A stretch of DNA of 32,947 bases from a virus. A program made the translations under genes and the position numbers. Shown piece after piece: positions 1-8,204 of the stretch. A model generated the notes under the pieces. The model worked only from the letters and a program-made list of their open reading frames with translations, searched no databases and had not been told where the DNA came from. Every line of letters begins with the position of its first letter. The first letter of the stretch is position 1. The DNA lies in the IMG/VR virus record IMGVR_UViG_3300043466_000439, positions 1 to 32,947 of that record; one strand, 5' to 3'.

Positions 1-368
1 CCTAAAACATGAAAGTGCGTTTTGTCTTCACCTACGTAAAGCCCTACGTGTCCGCCACCATTCCTTTTGAAAGTTAAAACATCGCCTAACATTGGCTCAG
101 TTACTGCCGTCCCCCAATTTGCCCACGATAACGCCCAAAGAGGTTTTGAGGCTATTTCAATGTTTGCAGCATAACAACAATAAGCAATAAACAAACCGCA
201 CCAAGGTATTTCATCTGCGTTATAAATACTTGATATTTTTAATTCACGTGCCCAGCTTAATATGATTGGATTGTGTTCTTTTCCAACGACCTCTTTTACT
301 CCAATACGTTTAACCGCTTGAACTAAAACACGAGGTGCTGTTTCAGAATTTAACCAATCGTAACTCAT
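1..368 (-). CDS. Endolysin-like cell wall hydrolase (TIGR02594-type), partial, from the side branch
   Basis: The first 122 residues of a cell wall hydrolase; the C-terminus runs off the window start. It is a homologue of the complete endolysin at 21861-22379: by eye about 60% of residues are identical over the shared stretch, with no gaps. The putative catalytic cysteine C57 (motif IPWCGLFIAYCC) and H107 (GGGHVGLYVGE) are both kept, as expected of NlpC/P60- or CHAP-like peptidoglycan hydrolases. The ATG at 368 overlaps the stop of the 77-aa gene upstream (ATGA). Base use differs sharply from the rest of the window: CG dinucleotides are frequent here and rare in the full-length copy. With the assembly topology, this says it belongs to a different phage from the main genome. 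Confidence 0.85.
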   Translation of the reverse strand, partial: MSYDWLNSETAPRVLVQAVKRIGVKEVVGKEHNPIILSWARELKISSIYNADEIPWCGLFIAYCCYAANIEIASKPLWALSWANWGTAVTEPMLGDVLTFKRNGGGHVGLYVGEDKTHFHVL

Positions 369-598
369 GCTCTACGCTTTTTAATAGCTTTGGTTATTTC
401 GTCTTTTGGTAAGATAGCAAAACACGTATTATCAGAAATCTCATTTGTAACACTTGATTGTCTTTCTTGACCATAACAATCATATAACCGAGATTTTAAA
501 TCTTGTACTTCTGTATGCGTATAAAATAACCACATGGCAAGAACTCCAGTTGCTCCGTGTTTCTTTATGTTTTCAATAAACTTTTCTATCGGTATCAT
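365..598 (-). CDS. Small membrane-associated protein of the alternative lysis module (77 aa)
   Basis: A 77-residue protein with one short hydrophobic stretch (about residues 16-27, GVLAMWLFYTH) followed by a charged helical part and a basic end (KKRRA). It sits 5 nt after the small fibre-associated gene and overlaps the partial endolysin by ATGA. That position, next to an endolysin, suggests a lysis role such as a holin or inner-membrane spanin-like protein, but no family-specific motif proves it. It has no evident relative among the membrane proteins of the main lysis cassette at 22357-22852. CG-rich like its neighbour, it belongs to the side branch 1-633. Confidence 0.6.
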   Translation of the reverse strand: MIPIEKFIENIKKHGATGVLAMWLFYTHTEVQDLKSRLYDCYGQERQSSVTNEISDNTCFAILPKDEITKAIKKRRA

Positions 599-603
599 TT
601 TAA

Positions 604-834
604 TTAATTTTCAATTGTTGGAAATGTAGGTGTAGGCTTAGGCTCAAACGGACTCAAAGGAATATCTAATAAATAAGCGTATTGAGTTGGAGCAATATCT
701 ACTTCATCTGATTCACTTAAAAATAAAAAATATACATCATTAATATCTTGAACAAATCCAAGAAATGTATCAGCATCAAAGAACACTCCTTGTAGTTCTT
801 CCGCTTGTTGATTTGTTACTATTCTACCTTTCAT
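604..834 (-). CDS. Small fibre-associated protein (76 aa), branch version
   Basis: A 76-residue protein of unknown biochemical role, acidic in the middle (SESDEVDIAP) with a proline-rich C-terminus (FEPKPTPTFPTIEN). It starts in a TAATG overlap with the 259-aa tail protein and so belongs to the tail tip/fibre operon. Bases 634-760 of this gene are repeated exactly at the window's right end, where the C-terminus reads PKPSPPFPPIEN and the tape measure follows. The gene is therefore shared by two genome variants, and only its last codons differ. A virion or fibre-assembly role is inferred from position only. Confidence 0.7.
   Translation of the reverse strand: MKGRIVTNQQAEELQGVFFDADTFLGFVQDINDVYFLFLSESDEVDIAPTQYAYLLDIPLSPFEPKPTPTFPTIEN
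634..760. repeat. Exact 127-bp direct repeat, left copy
   Basis: Identical base for base to 32821-32947. The match stops at 633/32820 (t versus a), and the right copy ends with the window. The length equals a common maximum assembly k-mer, so this is best read as the overlap closing a circular assembly, not a biological repeat. Confidence 0.9.
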
Positions 835-1613
835 TAGACTTGTCTTGATAAAGTTGTTTGATATGCTTGAACCGCTGTATATAAGTTATCACATTCTGTT
901 TGTGTAAAACCATCTGATAAATAACCAAAAGCTATTTGTCTACTACTATTCTGAATAGTTGAATTACTTAAATCTGTTGACCTTGCACCAAATAAAAAAA
1001 ATAAATTTGGCTTAGCAGTTGATGCAACTGATGACGTTGCGTGAGTTGTATTTCTAACTAATCTTACGGCATTTGATGCTGTTCTACTTGCTTGATAAAA
1101 TCCACTTGAATCTGTAACTGCAATTGACGTGTTGGTTGTTGTATTAACTTGACCATAGAAAACATTGTCAGTCCATCTCTCAATAATAAAACAAGAATTT
1201 TGTCCTCCTGCTCCTGCTCCTGCTCCTGCAGTTGCACTACCTGAGCTGTTGGTTCTTGAATATACACCAAAAGCCATACTATTCAATGACATAACACTAT
1301 TAATATTTATTCCAGTGTTTGCATATGTAGCTCCATTAGGAGTCATTCCTGTGCTTGAATGTGTCCACCCAGTTTGAAAACTTAAATTATAAGTTCCTGG
1401 AGTCTTAAGATTAACCGCATGACTTGAAGCTGTGCCCCCACAAATTGGATAGATAGCATTGAATTTTGTCCATATTGAATAACCTTTCAAGTCAACTACC
1501 AAAGTATTAATAGCCGCTTGTTGTGTAGGGTCTGTTATTGCAGCCGCTGTTATGAATGCTTGAGCATCAGGATCTGAAACTGTTGGAGCAAATAAATATG
1601 GATTAATTATCAT
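834..1613 (-). CDS. Tail tip / receptor-binding-like structural protein (259 aa)
   Basis: A 259-residue protein whose opening (DPDAQAFITAAAITDPTQQ, then a LVVDLKGYSIWTK stretch) resembles a widespread class of phage tail or fibre proteins. The rest is Ser/Thr/Asn-rich, beta-type sequence, consistent with an adhesin-like fold. Residues around 125-140 form an Ala-Gly run encoded by four perfect CTCCTG units (1205-1228). It overlaps its neighbours on both sides: the fibre gene by 4 nt and the 76-aa gene by TAATG. Its place at the end of the tail operon, after a fibre protein, supports a host-recognition part; the exact function is inferred. Confidence 0.7.
   Translation of the reverse strand: MIINPYLFAPTVSDPDAQAFITAAAITDPTQQAAINTLVVDLKGYSIWTKFNAIYPICGGTASSHAVNLKTPGTYNLSFQTGWTHSSTGMTPNGATYANTGININSVMSLNSMAFGVYSRTNSSGSATAGAGAGAGGQNSCFIIERWTDNVFYGQVNTTTNTSIAVTDSSGFYQASRTASNAVRLVRNTTHATSSVASTAKPNLFFLFGARSTDLSNSTIQNSSRQIAFGYLSDGFTQTECDNLYTAVQAYQTTLSRQV
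1205..1228. repeat. Hexanucleotide microsatellite (CTCCTG)4
   Basis: Four perfect tandem CTCCTG units inside the 259-aa tail protein gene. On the coding strand they read as alternating Gly and Ala codons, so gain or loss of a unit keeps the frame and changes loop length by two residues. Confidence 0.9.
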
Positions 1614-2584
1614 ACTCTTGTGCCTATTATTGTAACTTTCAGACCTTTTGCAGTTCCGTCTCCTATTTGGTCAATATCAACTGTAATTTCAGCATCATCT
1701 GCTAATGAAGTGTCGCTAATAACTGGAGGTGTTGCAGCTGTTGTTGAAGTCTTTTCTGTATTGTCAATAGTCAATTTTGTGCTTAAAATTGTATTACCAC
1801 CCTCATTAATATCAACAGTAAAAATGTTACCACTTGATTGTGCTGTTGTCAACGAAGCTCTCACCGCAGTTACGGTCATAGCACATGGAGTTCTAAAAGT
1901 AACCTTACCAGCTCCAGCTGTTAAGGCAGTTGTTTCATCTGAACAAGCTACTTGAATCTCAATAGGAAATGACCGCCATGACAAAGTTCCCGAAGCATTT
2001 GTTTGTAATACTTGACCGCTTGTCCCATCCGCTGTTGGTAGTGTGTATGTTGTACTCGCTGCTAAATTATCAGCTGCTTTTAATCCAACGTAGTTAGTTC
2101 CGTTATCACTATCCTCTCTAAATCTTAGCTCAGTTGCCTGTGTTGAATTACCTCCAACTAATACCGATCCACTACCATTTGGCAATAATTCAATGTTGCC
2201 ATTTGCTCCATCATAAATTCTGATTGAGCCTTGACTTGCATCTCCTTCATGAGTTCTTAAAATTAAATCACCAGTCCCTCTTGTAACTATTGTAGCATCA
2301 GCATTATTATCACCTACTCTAACAGAGTCAGTATTTAGATGAACATCTCCAGTCCCATCTGGTGCTATTGTTATATTTCCATTTCCTGTGCTGGTAATAT
2401 TAAATCCATTGACATCTAAATTACCTCCAAGCTGTGGAGATGTATCAAGAGATACTTCTATTAAATCAGCAACAGCTACTTTCTTTGAAACATAACCGCC
2501 TCCAGAGGATTCTGCTATCTCAACAAGATCTGTTGATGCAGCTTTTCCTGTCTTACTTGTTAATTGTGAAATTTTAATTGCCAT
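1610..2584 (-). CDS. Tail fibre protein with G-rich beta repeats (324 aa)
   Basis: A fibre-type protein. The N-terminus (MAIKISQLTSKTG, about residues 1-45) looks like a virion-attachment domain. The next part (about 46-170) has repeating pieces such as PQLGGNLDVNGFNI, ITIAPDGTGDVHL and IELLPNGSGSVLVGG, the pattern of repetitive beta-strand fibre shafts. A 'TYTLPTADGTSGQVLQTNASG' hinge is followed by a beta-sandwich-like C-terminal domain (about 215-324). Such proteins are frequent in aquatic phages. It follows the 49-aa repeat protein with an 11-nt overlap and overlaps the next tail gene by 4 nt. Probable role: host attachment; target unknown. Confidence 0.8.
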   Translation of the reverse strand: MAIKISQLTSKTGKAASTDLVEIAESSGGGYVSKKVAVADLIEVSLDTSPQLGGNLDVNGFNITSTGNGNITIAPDGTGDVHLNTDSVRVGDNNADATIVTRGTGDLILRTHEGDASQGSIRIYDGANGNIELLPNGSGSVLVGGNSTQATELRFREDSDNGTNYVGLKAADNLAASTTYTLPTADGTSGQVLQTNASGTLSWRSFPIEIQVACSDETTALTAGAGKVTFRTPCAMTVTAVRASLTTAQSSGNIFTVDINEGGNTILSTKLTIDNTEKTSTTAATPPVISDTSLADDAEITVDIDQIGDGTAKGLKVTIIGTRV

Positions 2585-2723
2585 CTTCTATTATTCTTTC
2601 TTGATTATCTTCTGTTATTCTTTGTTGATTATCTTCTGTTACTCTTTTTAACACAACAGCAACGGTCTTTTGAATTGCTTTTTTAGCACTTGACCAAATT
2701 GCAGTGAAATAATAACCGTACAT
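2574..2723 (-). CDS. 49-aa tail-region protein with 8-residue repeats
   Basis: A short gene filling the space between the 88-aa protein and the fibre gene. The product starts MYGYYFTAIWSSAKKAIQK and ends in three copies of an eight-residue unit: RVTEDNQQ, RITEDNQE and RIIEDGN. They are encoded by a near-perfect 24-bp tandem repeat at about 2586-2645. The same unit appears at the C-terminus of the upstream tail protein (DRVTEDGQRRLIEI). Repeats of this R-I/V-T-E-D-G/N kind recur in phage tail proteins and probably form coiled coils. The ATG lies 2 nt after the upstream stop, and the 3' end overlaps the fibre start by 11 nt, so it fits the operon well. Confidence 0.7.
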   Translation of the reverse strand: MYGYYFTAIWSSAKKAIQKTVAVVLKRVTEDNQQRITEDNQERIIEDGN

Positions 2724-2725
2724 GA

Positions 2726-2992
2726 TTATAAAATTAAAGCAACTGATCCACTTGTCAATTGAATACCACTAAATTTTTTTCCATCTTTTGGTCTTATCAA
2801 TGCTCCAGCCTTAACAGCTATTGCTGGATTTGTAATCAATTGACTTTTGATATCACTTCCAGCCAACTTAATTGAGCTGAATATTGTATCCTCCAGAATA
2901 AAGATACCATCAAAATTTAATGTTTGCTCTGCTGTTGTGTTAACAATTAATGTCCCTTGCTGAGCTGTCAAAACGCTATTAGATACTGCCAT
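2726..2992 (-). CDS. Small structural protein (88 aa)
   Basis: An 88-residue protein, mostly predicted beta strands (GTLIVNTTAEQTLNFDGIFI ... VKAGALIRPKDG), without membrane segments or Cys. Proteins of this size and style follow the large tail-tip protein in Bacteroidetes phages and are taken as small virion components. It is packed 3 nt after the 794-aa tail gene and 2 nt before the 49-aa gene. No catalytic motif is visible; the structural role is inferred from context. Confidence 0.65.
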   Translation of the reverse strand: MAVSNSVLTAQQGTLIVNTTAEQTLNFDGIFILEDTIFSSIKLAGSDIKSQLITNPAIAVKAGALIRPKDGKKFSGIQLTSGSVALIL

Positions 2993-2995
2993 GCT

Positions 2996-5380
2996 TTAAA
3001 TTTCAATTAGTCTTCTCTGACCATCCTCTGTGACCCTATCCTCTGAAGATTCAACTGCTCTGAAATACTCAGAATAAGGATCATAAGGAGGCGATATGGT
3101 TGTTGTTTTAATACCCTCTCCCTCTATTATGCGAATTAGTTCGACAGTTGTACTGGTATTCTTTCCACTTTGATAATCAACTACTTTCTGCAAACGGTAA
3201 ACAACACCATCAATACTGATTAATTTTCTAAAATCAAGAGAATTAATATCTGATGGTTTCAACATCATTGAGCAAGTTATTTGTTTGCCAAATCTTGATA
3301 TTAATTCTTTTATGAATTTCTCATGATAATGATATAGATTGTTGCTTGTGTAATTTGTAGTTGACCAAAACACATAATTAGGGACACCAAAATTAAAATC
3401 AAATGTTGGAGCTTCAACACTATCTAAATGACCAACATAAGGCTGAAAATATGATAAATGTGAAACATCATTTTCATCTCTATGAAACCAAACAGCAATG
3501 AATGGACTCCCTAATTGGACAATGAATGGCTTCCCTTTCTTTTTTTCAATTGTCCCATTTCCCTCATCATCAAATTTCACCTGAAATGATCTTGGCATTA
3601 TCAACATAGTGAAATTCCCCTGATTGTCCTTTGGTATTTTTACCAATAATTTTTGGCTGAATGGCAGCTTAAATTCTGTGTCGTTATTTGCAAATTGACT
3701 TTGACTTTGAATTAACAATGATCCATATTGCTGCTTAATATCCTCAAAGTATCTTTGATTCCAATAGTCATCTTCCTGTTCAAAATTAAACTTGTAATTC
3801 TTTGAACTAAAATTAATGGTTGGCTCAATGACTATCTCTTTGCTCCTATCTAATTTATCTGACCAATCAATAGCGTCACCACTTGAAAAATAAAAACTTG
3901 ACAATGGCTCAATCTCTAAAACTGATGGATCATCCACTGAAGGCTTTACATATAAATTAAATGCTGTTATTAATCCTTTAAAGAATTGCTCACAAGTCAT
4001 ATCTGGAAGGAACGCATCAAGATATACTGTGCCACCAGCTGATAAAGCCTGTGGTTGTTTTAATAAATTAAGATCAGCAGTATCTGACAAAATACTAACC
4101 TCAAGATTAGCATTGGTTAAGTTAGCTCTTGAGATTGTGCAATATGGTATCTGAAATCTTATATCAAATCTAATGTCATCATTATAACCAATGTTTAACA
4201 TTCTTGAATAATCAAATGAGAATGTTACTGCTGTTGTGGTTGATGTTATTGCTCCACTATACAATAAATCATTACTTATTAAACTATTGCCTTTGTAAGT
4301 GTATAACAATACTTGATATTCACCATTGATTGTAAATGCACCATTACCATTTCCTGTTATTGTAATGGTTAAATCATGATCTCCAGAATAATCAATTTTA
4401 TACAACCCCTCAGATGCACAGACAAATCTGAATTGACCAAAATCTTGCACTTGATCAAGATTATCTTGATTAATAGTACAACCATAATGAGCCAATATCT
4501 CATAATCTGTGATGCTAACATATCCTTTTATTGGAGCAAAAAATGGAGTACCTCCAAATCCATTACTCAAAAATTTACCAGTTGATGTGTAGGCATTACT
4601 TTGAGTTGTGAATACACTCTCATTATCAGCTTGCTCTTCAGTAATTGTTGGCAAATCTCCACCAGGATAAGCCATTAATAATTTTTTAAATAATTGTGTC
4701 TCAAGAAAGTTACTGCTCCATGTAATCCCACAATAATCAAATGCTTTTTTTAAAATGTTATAACAGAACACTTGAGGAGGAATATGCTCAACACCAAAGG
4801 TCTCAGGAGTTGGACGCGTGAACCCGTAATCAATCAAGCCGTAGTAATACCCCAACCCCAGCCACCCTTGGGAATCAACACTATTTGAAGGTGATCCATT
4901 TAATTGAATAATCCCAGCCCATGAATTTGTTTGATTTTCCCTTATCAATGAATGGTTATATTCTGACCATCCAAGCTCATTGACTTTTATTTTGGAAAGC
5001 CTTGAAATGTAATCAATTGTGTCGCTAATTAAAGTGATGTCAAATGACCATACTCCATCCATTAATTTACAATTCATCAACTGAGCAATACCATTGAACT
5101 CAAGTAAACCATTTTGATAGTATTGTGCTTGAGCCTTAATGCTTGGATCAAAATCAACAAAATCAGAGTCTCTGTTTAAAACATTTTCAGTTGCAGATAA
5201 CGTGAACACACTCAACATCAAGTCAGTGTTGTTCTTTGTACCAGGCAAAGTGATAGTCTTTGAATTGTTGCCCTTTCGAGCTGTCAAATTCTTAATATCA
5301 CTTATGTTGAATGTCAATGGGAATGGAGCATCTTGGTTGATGTCAACTAACCTCCCATTTATAAATAATTCACCAGCCAT
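2996..5380 (-). CDS. Large tail-tip / baseplate hub-like protein (794 aa)
   Basis: The second of two large tail proteins typical of Bacteroidetes siphophages. The N-terminus (LFINGRLVDI, then LTFNISDIKNLTARKGNNSK and TITLPGTKNN) is characteristic of this family, whose members are usually annotated as tail or minor structural proteins. The central part (about 300-600) is beta-rich, compatible with hub domains. The last residues carry one RVTEDGQ unit also found in the 49-aa protein downstream. The start overlaps the stop of the 510-aa tail gene by 1 nt. No enzymatic motif is seen. A role in the tail-tip complex is likely; the exact position is inferred. Confidence 0.8.
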   Translation of the reverse strand: MAGELFINGRLVDINQDAPFPLTFNISDIKNLTARKGNNSKTITLPGTKNNTDLMLSVFTLSATENVLNRDSDFVDFDPSIKAQAQYYQNGLLEFNGIAQLMNCKLMDGVWSFDITLISDTIDYISRLSKIKVNELGWSEYNHSLIRENQTNSWAGIIQLNGSPSNSVDSQGWLGLGYYYGLIDYGFTRPTPETFGVEHIPPQVFCYNILKKAFDYCGITWSSNFLETQLFKKLLMAYPGGDLPTITEEQADNESVFTTQSNAYTSTGKFLSNGFGGTPFFAPIKGYVSITDYEILAHYGCTINQDNLDQVQDFGQFRFVCASEGLYKIDYSGDHDLTITITGNGNGAFTINGEYQVLLYTYKGNSLISNDLLYSGAITSTTTAVTFSFDYSRMLNIGYNDDIRFDIRFQIPYCTISRANLTNANLEVSILSDTADLNLLKQPQALSAGGTVYLDAFLPDMTCEQFFKGLITAFNLYVKPSVDDPSVLEIEPLSSFYFSSGDAIDWSDKLDRSKEIVIEPTINFSSKNYKFNFEQEDDYWNQRYFEDIKQQYGSLLIQSQSQFANNDTEFKLPFSQKLLVKIPKDNQGNFTMLIMPRSFQVKFDDEGNGTIEKKKGKPFIVQLGSPFIAVWFHRDENDVSHLSYFQPYVGHLDSVEAPTFDFNFGVPNYVFWSTTNYTSNNLYHYHEKFIKELISRFGKQITCSMMLKPSDINSLDFRKLISIDGVVYRLQKVVDYQSGKNTSTTVELIRIIEGEGIKTTTISPPYDPYSEYFRAVESSEDRVTEDGQRRLIEI

Positions 5381-6912
5381 TAGTTAATCTGTGATCTGTA
5401 AGTAAATGTTCTTTCTATGTTTACTGTCTCTTGAATCAAGCCATCTTTCCTCCTACTCTTAAGAGTATAGGATGAATTGGTTACTTTGACTGGCTCAAAT
5501 TTAAACTCGTAATTTATATAACAATCAGATGTTGTTAGGTTATCAACTTCATTACCACCAACATATTCCCATTGGTCTGTTTTTGGGCAATCATCAACTG
5601 ATGACCAACGATATATGACATTATCTCCAAAAAATGGATTAGTTTCAATATTTGAACTTCCATTTAAATACCAAAAAGGCTCTTCAAGTACCATATTTAC
5701 AGAAGTAACTATCTCTCCACCCTCTTCAATATATAATTCATACAAATCATCCCCAGTTTTTGGCACGTTATATTCATAGTCAACACCATTATAACTGAAT
5801 GTAACTTTCACACATTCACAATCTGATTCAATGACTTCAGGTAATTCAAGATAAACAAGTGGCGAATCATACAAAGATTTCACAAGCCATTGCTGAACAT
5901 CTTGATTAATCCAGTCAGAATTCAATACCAATGTCTCACTCTTTGTCTTTGCGAAGTCAAGTTTCTGACCTCTATTTATTCCGTATTCATAATTAAAGGT
6001 CTCACTGTTCCAATTACCAGGATCTCTCTGATATCCAAAGCTCTGAACATTTGTAGATTCTGTTGATACTAAGCTAAATGTAAATGAATCAAAACTTCCA
6101 TATTTATTTAACCAATGCAATCTGTGAGTTGTGTATCTCTTGCAATCCAAATCCATATAAACGTATATCTCTTCAGACTGTCTATCAAGCTCACCCTCGT
6201 CAACAGTTACTTCAACTTTTATTCTGTAAAAATAACAAAGATCAAATTGCTCATTGGTTATAATTCCAGCATTAATCAAAGCTTGTGGCCCAACATTTAC
6301 AATGTTCATATCCACATCTTCTAATGGAATGTTATCTATTTCAAGCTCATTAAAATTGATATCATAAAGAATAACTCTCAATTCGTAGTAATCAGCACTA
6401 ACATTTGTTAAGTACCCTAAGTATAGATTTTCATTTCTTGCACAAAAAATCTTTTTTGCCCTTGGATAATCAGTTAAAAATAAAGTGTCAATGTTTGGAA
6501 ATGTAAATGAATAATTAGCATAATCAAAATTCAACCATCTCTTGTATTCAAATGCTCCATTGAATGCTTTTAAACCACTTGATGTATCGCTTCCATTTAA
6601 GTCAACAACTGGAGGGGTGCCATATTTGTCATAAACAATTATTGAATATGTTGGTAAATCTATGTTGTTTTCAAAATCATCAGTCAAGGCTGGAGTCATT
6701 AAATAACTTTGAACAGCCTCAGATACATCAATTCTACCGAAATTTAAAAACTGAGGAAATACTTGCTGAGTCAATCTCAATTGACCATAGATATACAATT
6801 CAACAATGAATGAGAAATTTGGCTCATCAGTCTGATCACTGCTGAATATGAATACCAATGGATTTCCAGCTGGCATTAAAATACTCGGCTCATTGGTTAT
6901 GTTTACTGCCAT
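5380..6912 (-). CDS. Distal tail-like structural protein (510 aa)
   Basis: A 510-residue tail protein of the Bacteroidetes-phage type, recognisable by an N-terminal beta-rich part (MAVNITNEPSILMPAGNPL) and a middle motif HWLNKYGSFDSFTF at about residues 265-280. It contains several Cys in the second half (ECVKVTF, DDCPKTDQW). Members sit just before the large hub-like protein, as here, and are usually called tail or minor structural proteins, functionally comparable to a distal tail protein. It overlaps the 174-aa completion protein by 10 nt and the 794-aa protein by 1 nt, so the three are probably made together. Confidence 0.75.
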   Translation of the reverse strand: MAVNITNEPSILMPAGNPLVFIFSSDQTDEPNFSFIVELYIYGQLRLTQQVFPQFLNFGRIDVSEAVQSYLMTPALTDDFENNIDLPTYSIIVYDKYGTPPVVDLNGSDTSSGLKAFNGAFEYKRWLNFDYANYSFTFPNIDTLFLTDYPRAKKIFCARNENLYLGYLTNVSADYYELRVILYDINFNELEIDNIPLEDVDMNIVNVGPQALINAGIITNEQFDLCYFYRIKVEVTVDEGELDRQSEEIYVYMDLDCKRYTTHRLHWLNKYGSFDSFTFSLVSTESTNVQSFGYQRDPGNWNSETFNYEYGINRGQKLDFAKTKSETLVLNSDWINQDVQQWLVKSLYDSPLVYLELPEVIESDCECVKVTFSYNGVDYEYNVPKTGDDLYELYIEEGGEIVTSVNMVLEEPFWYLNGSSNIETNPFFGDNVIYRWSSVDDCPKTDQWEYVGGNEVDNLTTSDCYINYEFKFEPVKVTNSSYTLKSRRKDGLIQETVNIERTFTYRSQIN

Positions 6913-7427
6913 GTTTGTGTATTTTTATCAAATGTTATCTCAAACATCAATCCAGTTATTTCTGCTAAGTCAAGAGCAATCTTATTCAAGACATCATCAT
7001 TAATTACATTCTCTGTTATTCTCTTAGGCTTGAGACCTCTTTGCTTGATATTGTAACTCACAGCGTATGCATGACTCATGTCTAATCCTTTCCACTCACT
7101 AATAGCTGTTGCCATGTTGTGACTGACTCCAGGATATCTGAATGAGAATTGACTCCCATAATTATTTGTGCCAACAGCATTGACTCCTTCATCCACAAAT
7201 GGATAGTAATTCTCAGCCTCTAATCTAAATGATAGCTGTCCTGTTGGAACTGGAATGATTGAAGCAGCCAATGATCCAGTATTCTGAGCCACTTTCTTTG
7301 TGTAATCTCTAAACTCACTGGAAAGCTTATTTGATAGCTCAATTATAAACCTATCATAAGTATTCTGTGGCTGCTCTGCATCTTGAGCAGATACACCAAA
7401 GTCCTCAAGAAAATCAAAGTCTGCCAT
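6903..7427 (-). CDS. Tail completion / HK97 gp10-like protein (174 aa)
   Basis: A 174-residue protein whose central motif YYPFVDEGVNAVGTNNYGS, followed by the aromatic stretch FSFRYPG, matches the pattern of gp10-like head-tail or tail-completion proteins (the 'FVDEGV' signature near residue 85). These small proteins finish the top of the tail or the neck. It lies between the chaperone-like gene and the two large tail proteins. The 66-nt gap in front of it is fully open in the -1 frame of the preceding gene (see findings). Confidence 0.65.
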   Translation of the reverse strand: MADFDFLEDFGVSAQDAEQPQNTYDRFIIELSNKLSSEFRDYTKKVAQNTGSLAASIIPVPTGQLSFRLEAENYYPFVDEGVNAVGTNNYGSQFSFRYPGVSHNMATAISEWKGLDMSHAYAVSYNIKQRGLKPKRITENVINDDVLNKIALDLAEITGLMFEITFDKNTQTWQ

Positions 7428-7493
7428 TATTTAATATGCGTTTATGTTCGTTCTCATCCACTATCCTAAAATAGTTCATCCAGAATAATGTGG

Positions 7494-8204
7494 TCACATA
7501 AGGTTGTTGTGTAATTTTTTCCACACTGACTCCCATTTCTTTGGATAGTCTATGGATGATAGTTGTCCAATTAAACCACTCTGAATCTTTAAGTCCTGCT
7601 CCATCACCATCATCTCCATCCTCTGTCTCGCCATCTGAATTCCTAATATAGCGAGCCTCCGCTTCTCGGATAAGTCTAAAAAAAAACTGAAAAAGTTCAT
7701 AAACTCATCACCAGGGAAATGCTCCTTGAATTCCTTATACCTATGATCATTAGGATTCAAGACTCTTCCTCTGCTATCCTCTTGGCAATACTCCATACCT
7801 TTCTCAACATACATGATTGCCAATGCTTGACATGGATCTTGTGAGATATCCTCAATCAATTTTAAGTCAATGATCTGACCAGTTGAAACATGAGCAAAAT
7901 TCTTTTCAAGATAATACTCCTTGCCATTGATTGTAATATCTGACTTTGGCTCTTGATATTTATAACTGATCAACAATTGCAGTAAATGATTGGATGCCAC
8001 TTGGATTGACTGAATGTCTGCATTCTTTATCTTGTTGATTGACTCACCACTGAATAGACTGAGCAATTGACATTGGAATATCAAGAGCTGAGTGATATCA
8101 TCCTTTTGATCTTTCATTGCCTCAGCCATCATAAGCCAGCGAGTCATCTGCTCTGGTGTGCAATCAGATATGGTTGTCGGTAATTTTATGTCAAGCTGTT
8201 TCAT
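7494..8204 (-). CDS. Tail assembly chaperone-like protein (236 aa)
   Basis: A 236-residue, mostly helical protein starting MKQLDIKLPTTISDCTPEQM, a beginning shared by proteins found between terminase or tail-tube genes and the tape measure in Bacteroidetes phages. No catalytic motif is present. Long Met/Gln-rich helices lie near residues 185-215. By size, helical content and position it resembles a tail assembly chaperone, though here it directly follows the large terminase with a 4-nt overlap. Its 3' end has a run of six A (7515-7520, minus strand) where a -1 slip would add 33 codons, recalling the frameshifted chaperones of other phages. Confidence 0.55.
   Translation of the reverse strand: MKQLDIKLPTTISDCTPEQMTRWLMMAEAMKDQKDDITQLLIFQCQLLSLFSGESINKIKNADIQSIQVASNHLLQLLISYKYQEPKSDITINGKEYYLEKNFAHVSTGQIIDLKLIEDISQDPCQALAIMYVEKGMEYCQEDSRGRVLNPNDHRYKEFKEHFPGDEFMNFFSFFLDLSEKRRLAILGIQMARQRMEMMVMEQDLKIQSGLIGQLSSIDYPKKWESVWKKLHNNLM

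Noticed and set aside
834-1613. Diversity-generating retroelement target in the receptor-binding-like gene
   Set aside because: No reverse transcriptase gene and no near-copy of the 3' region with A-specific changes elsewhere in the window.
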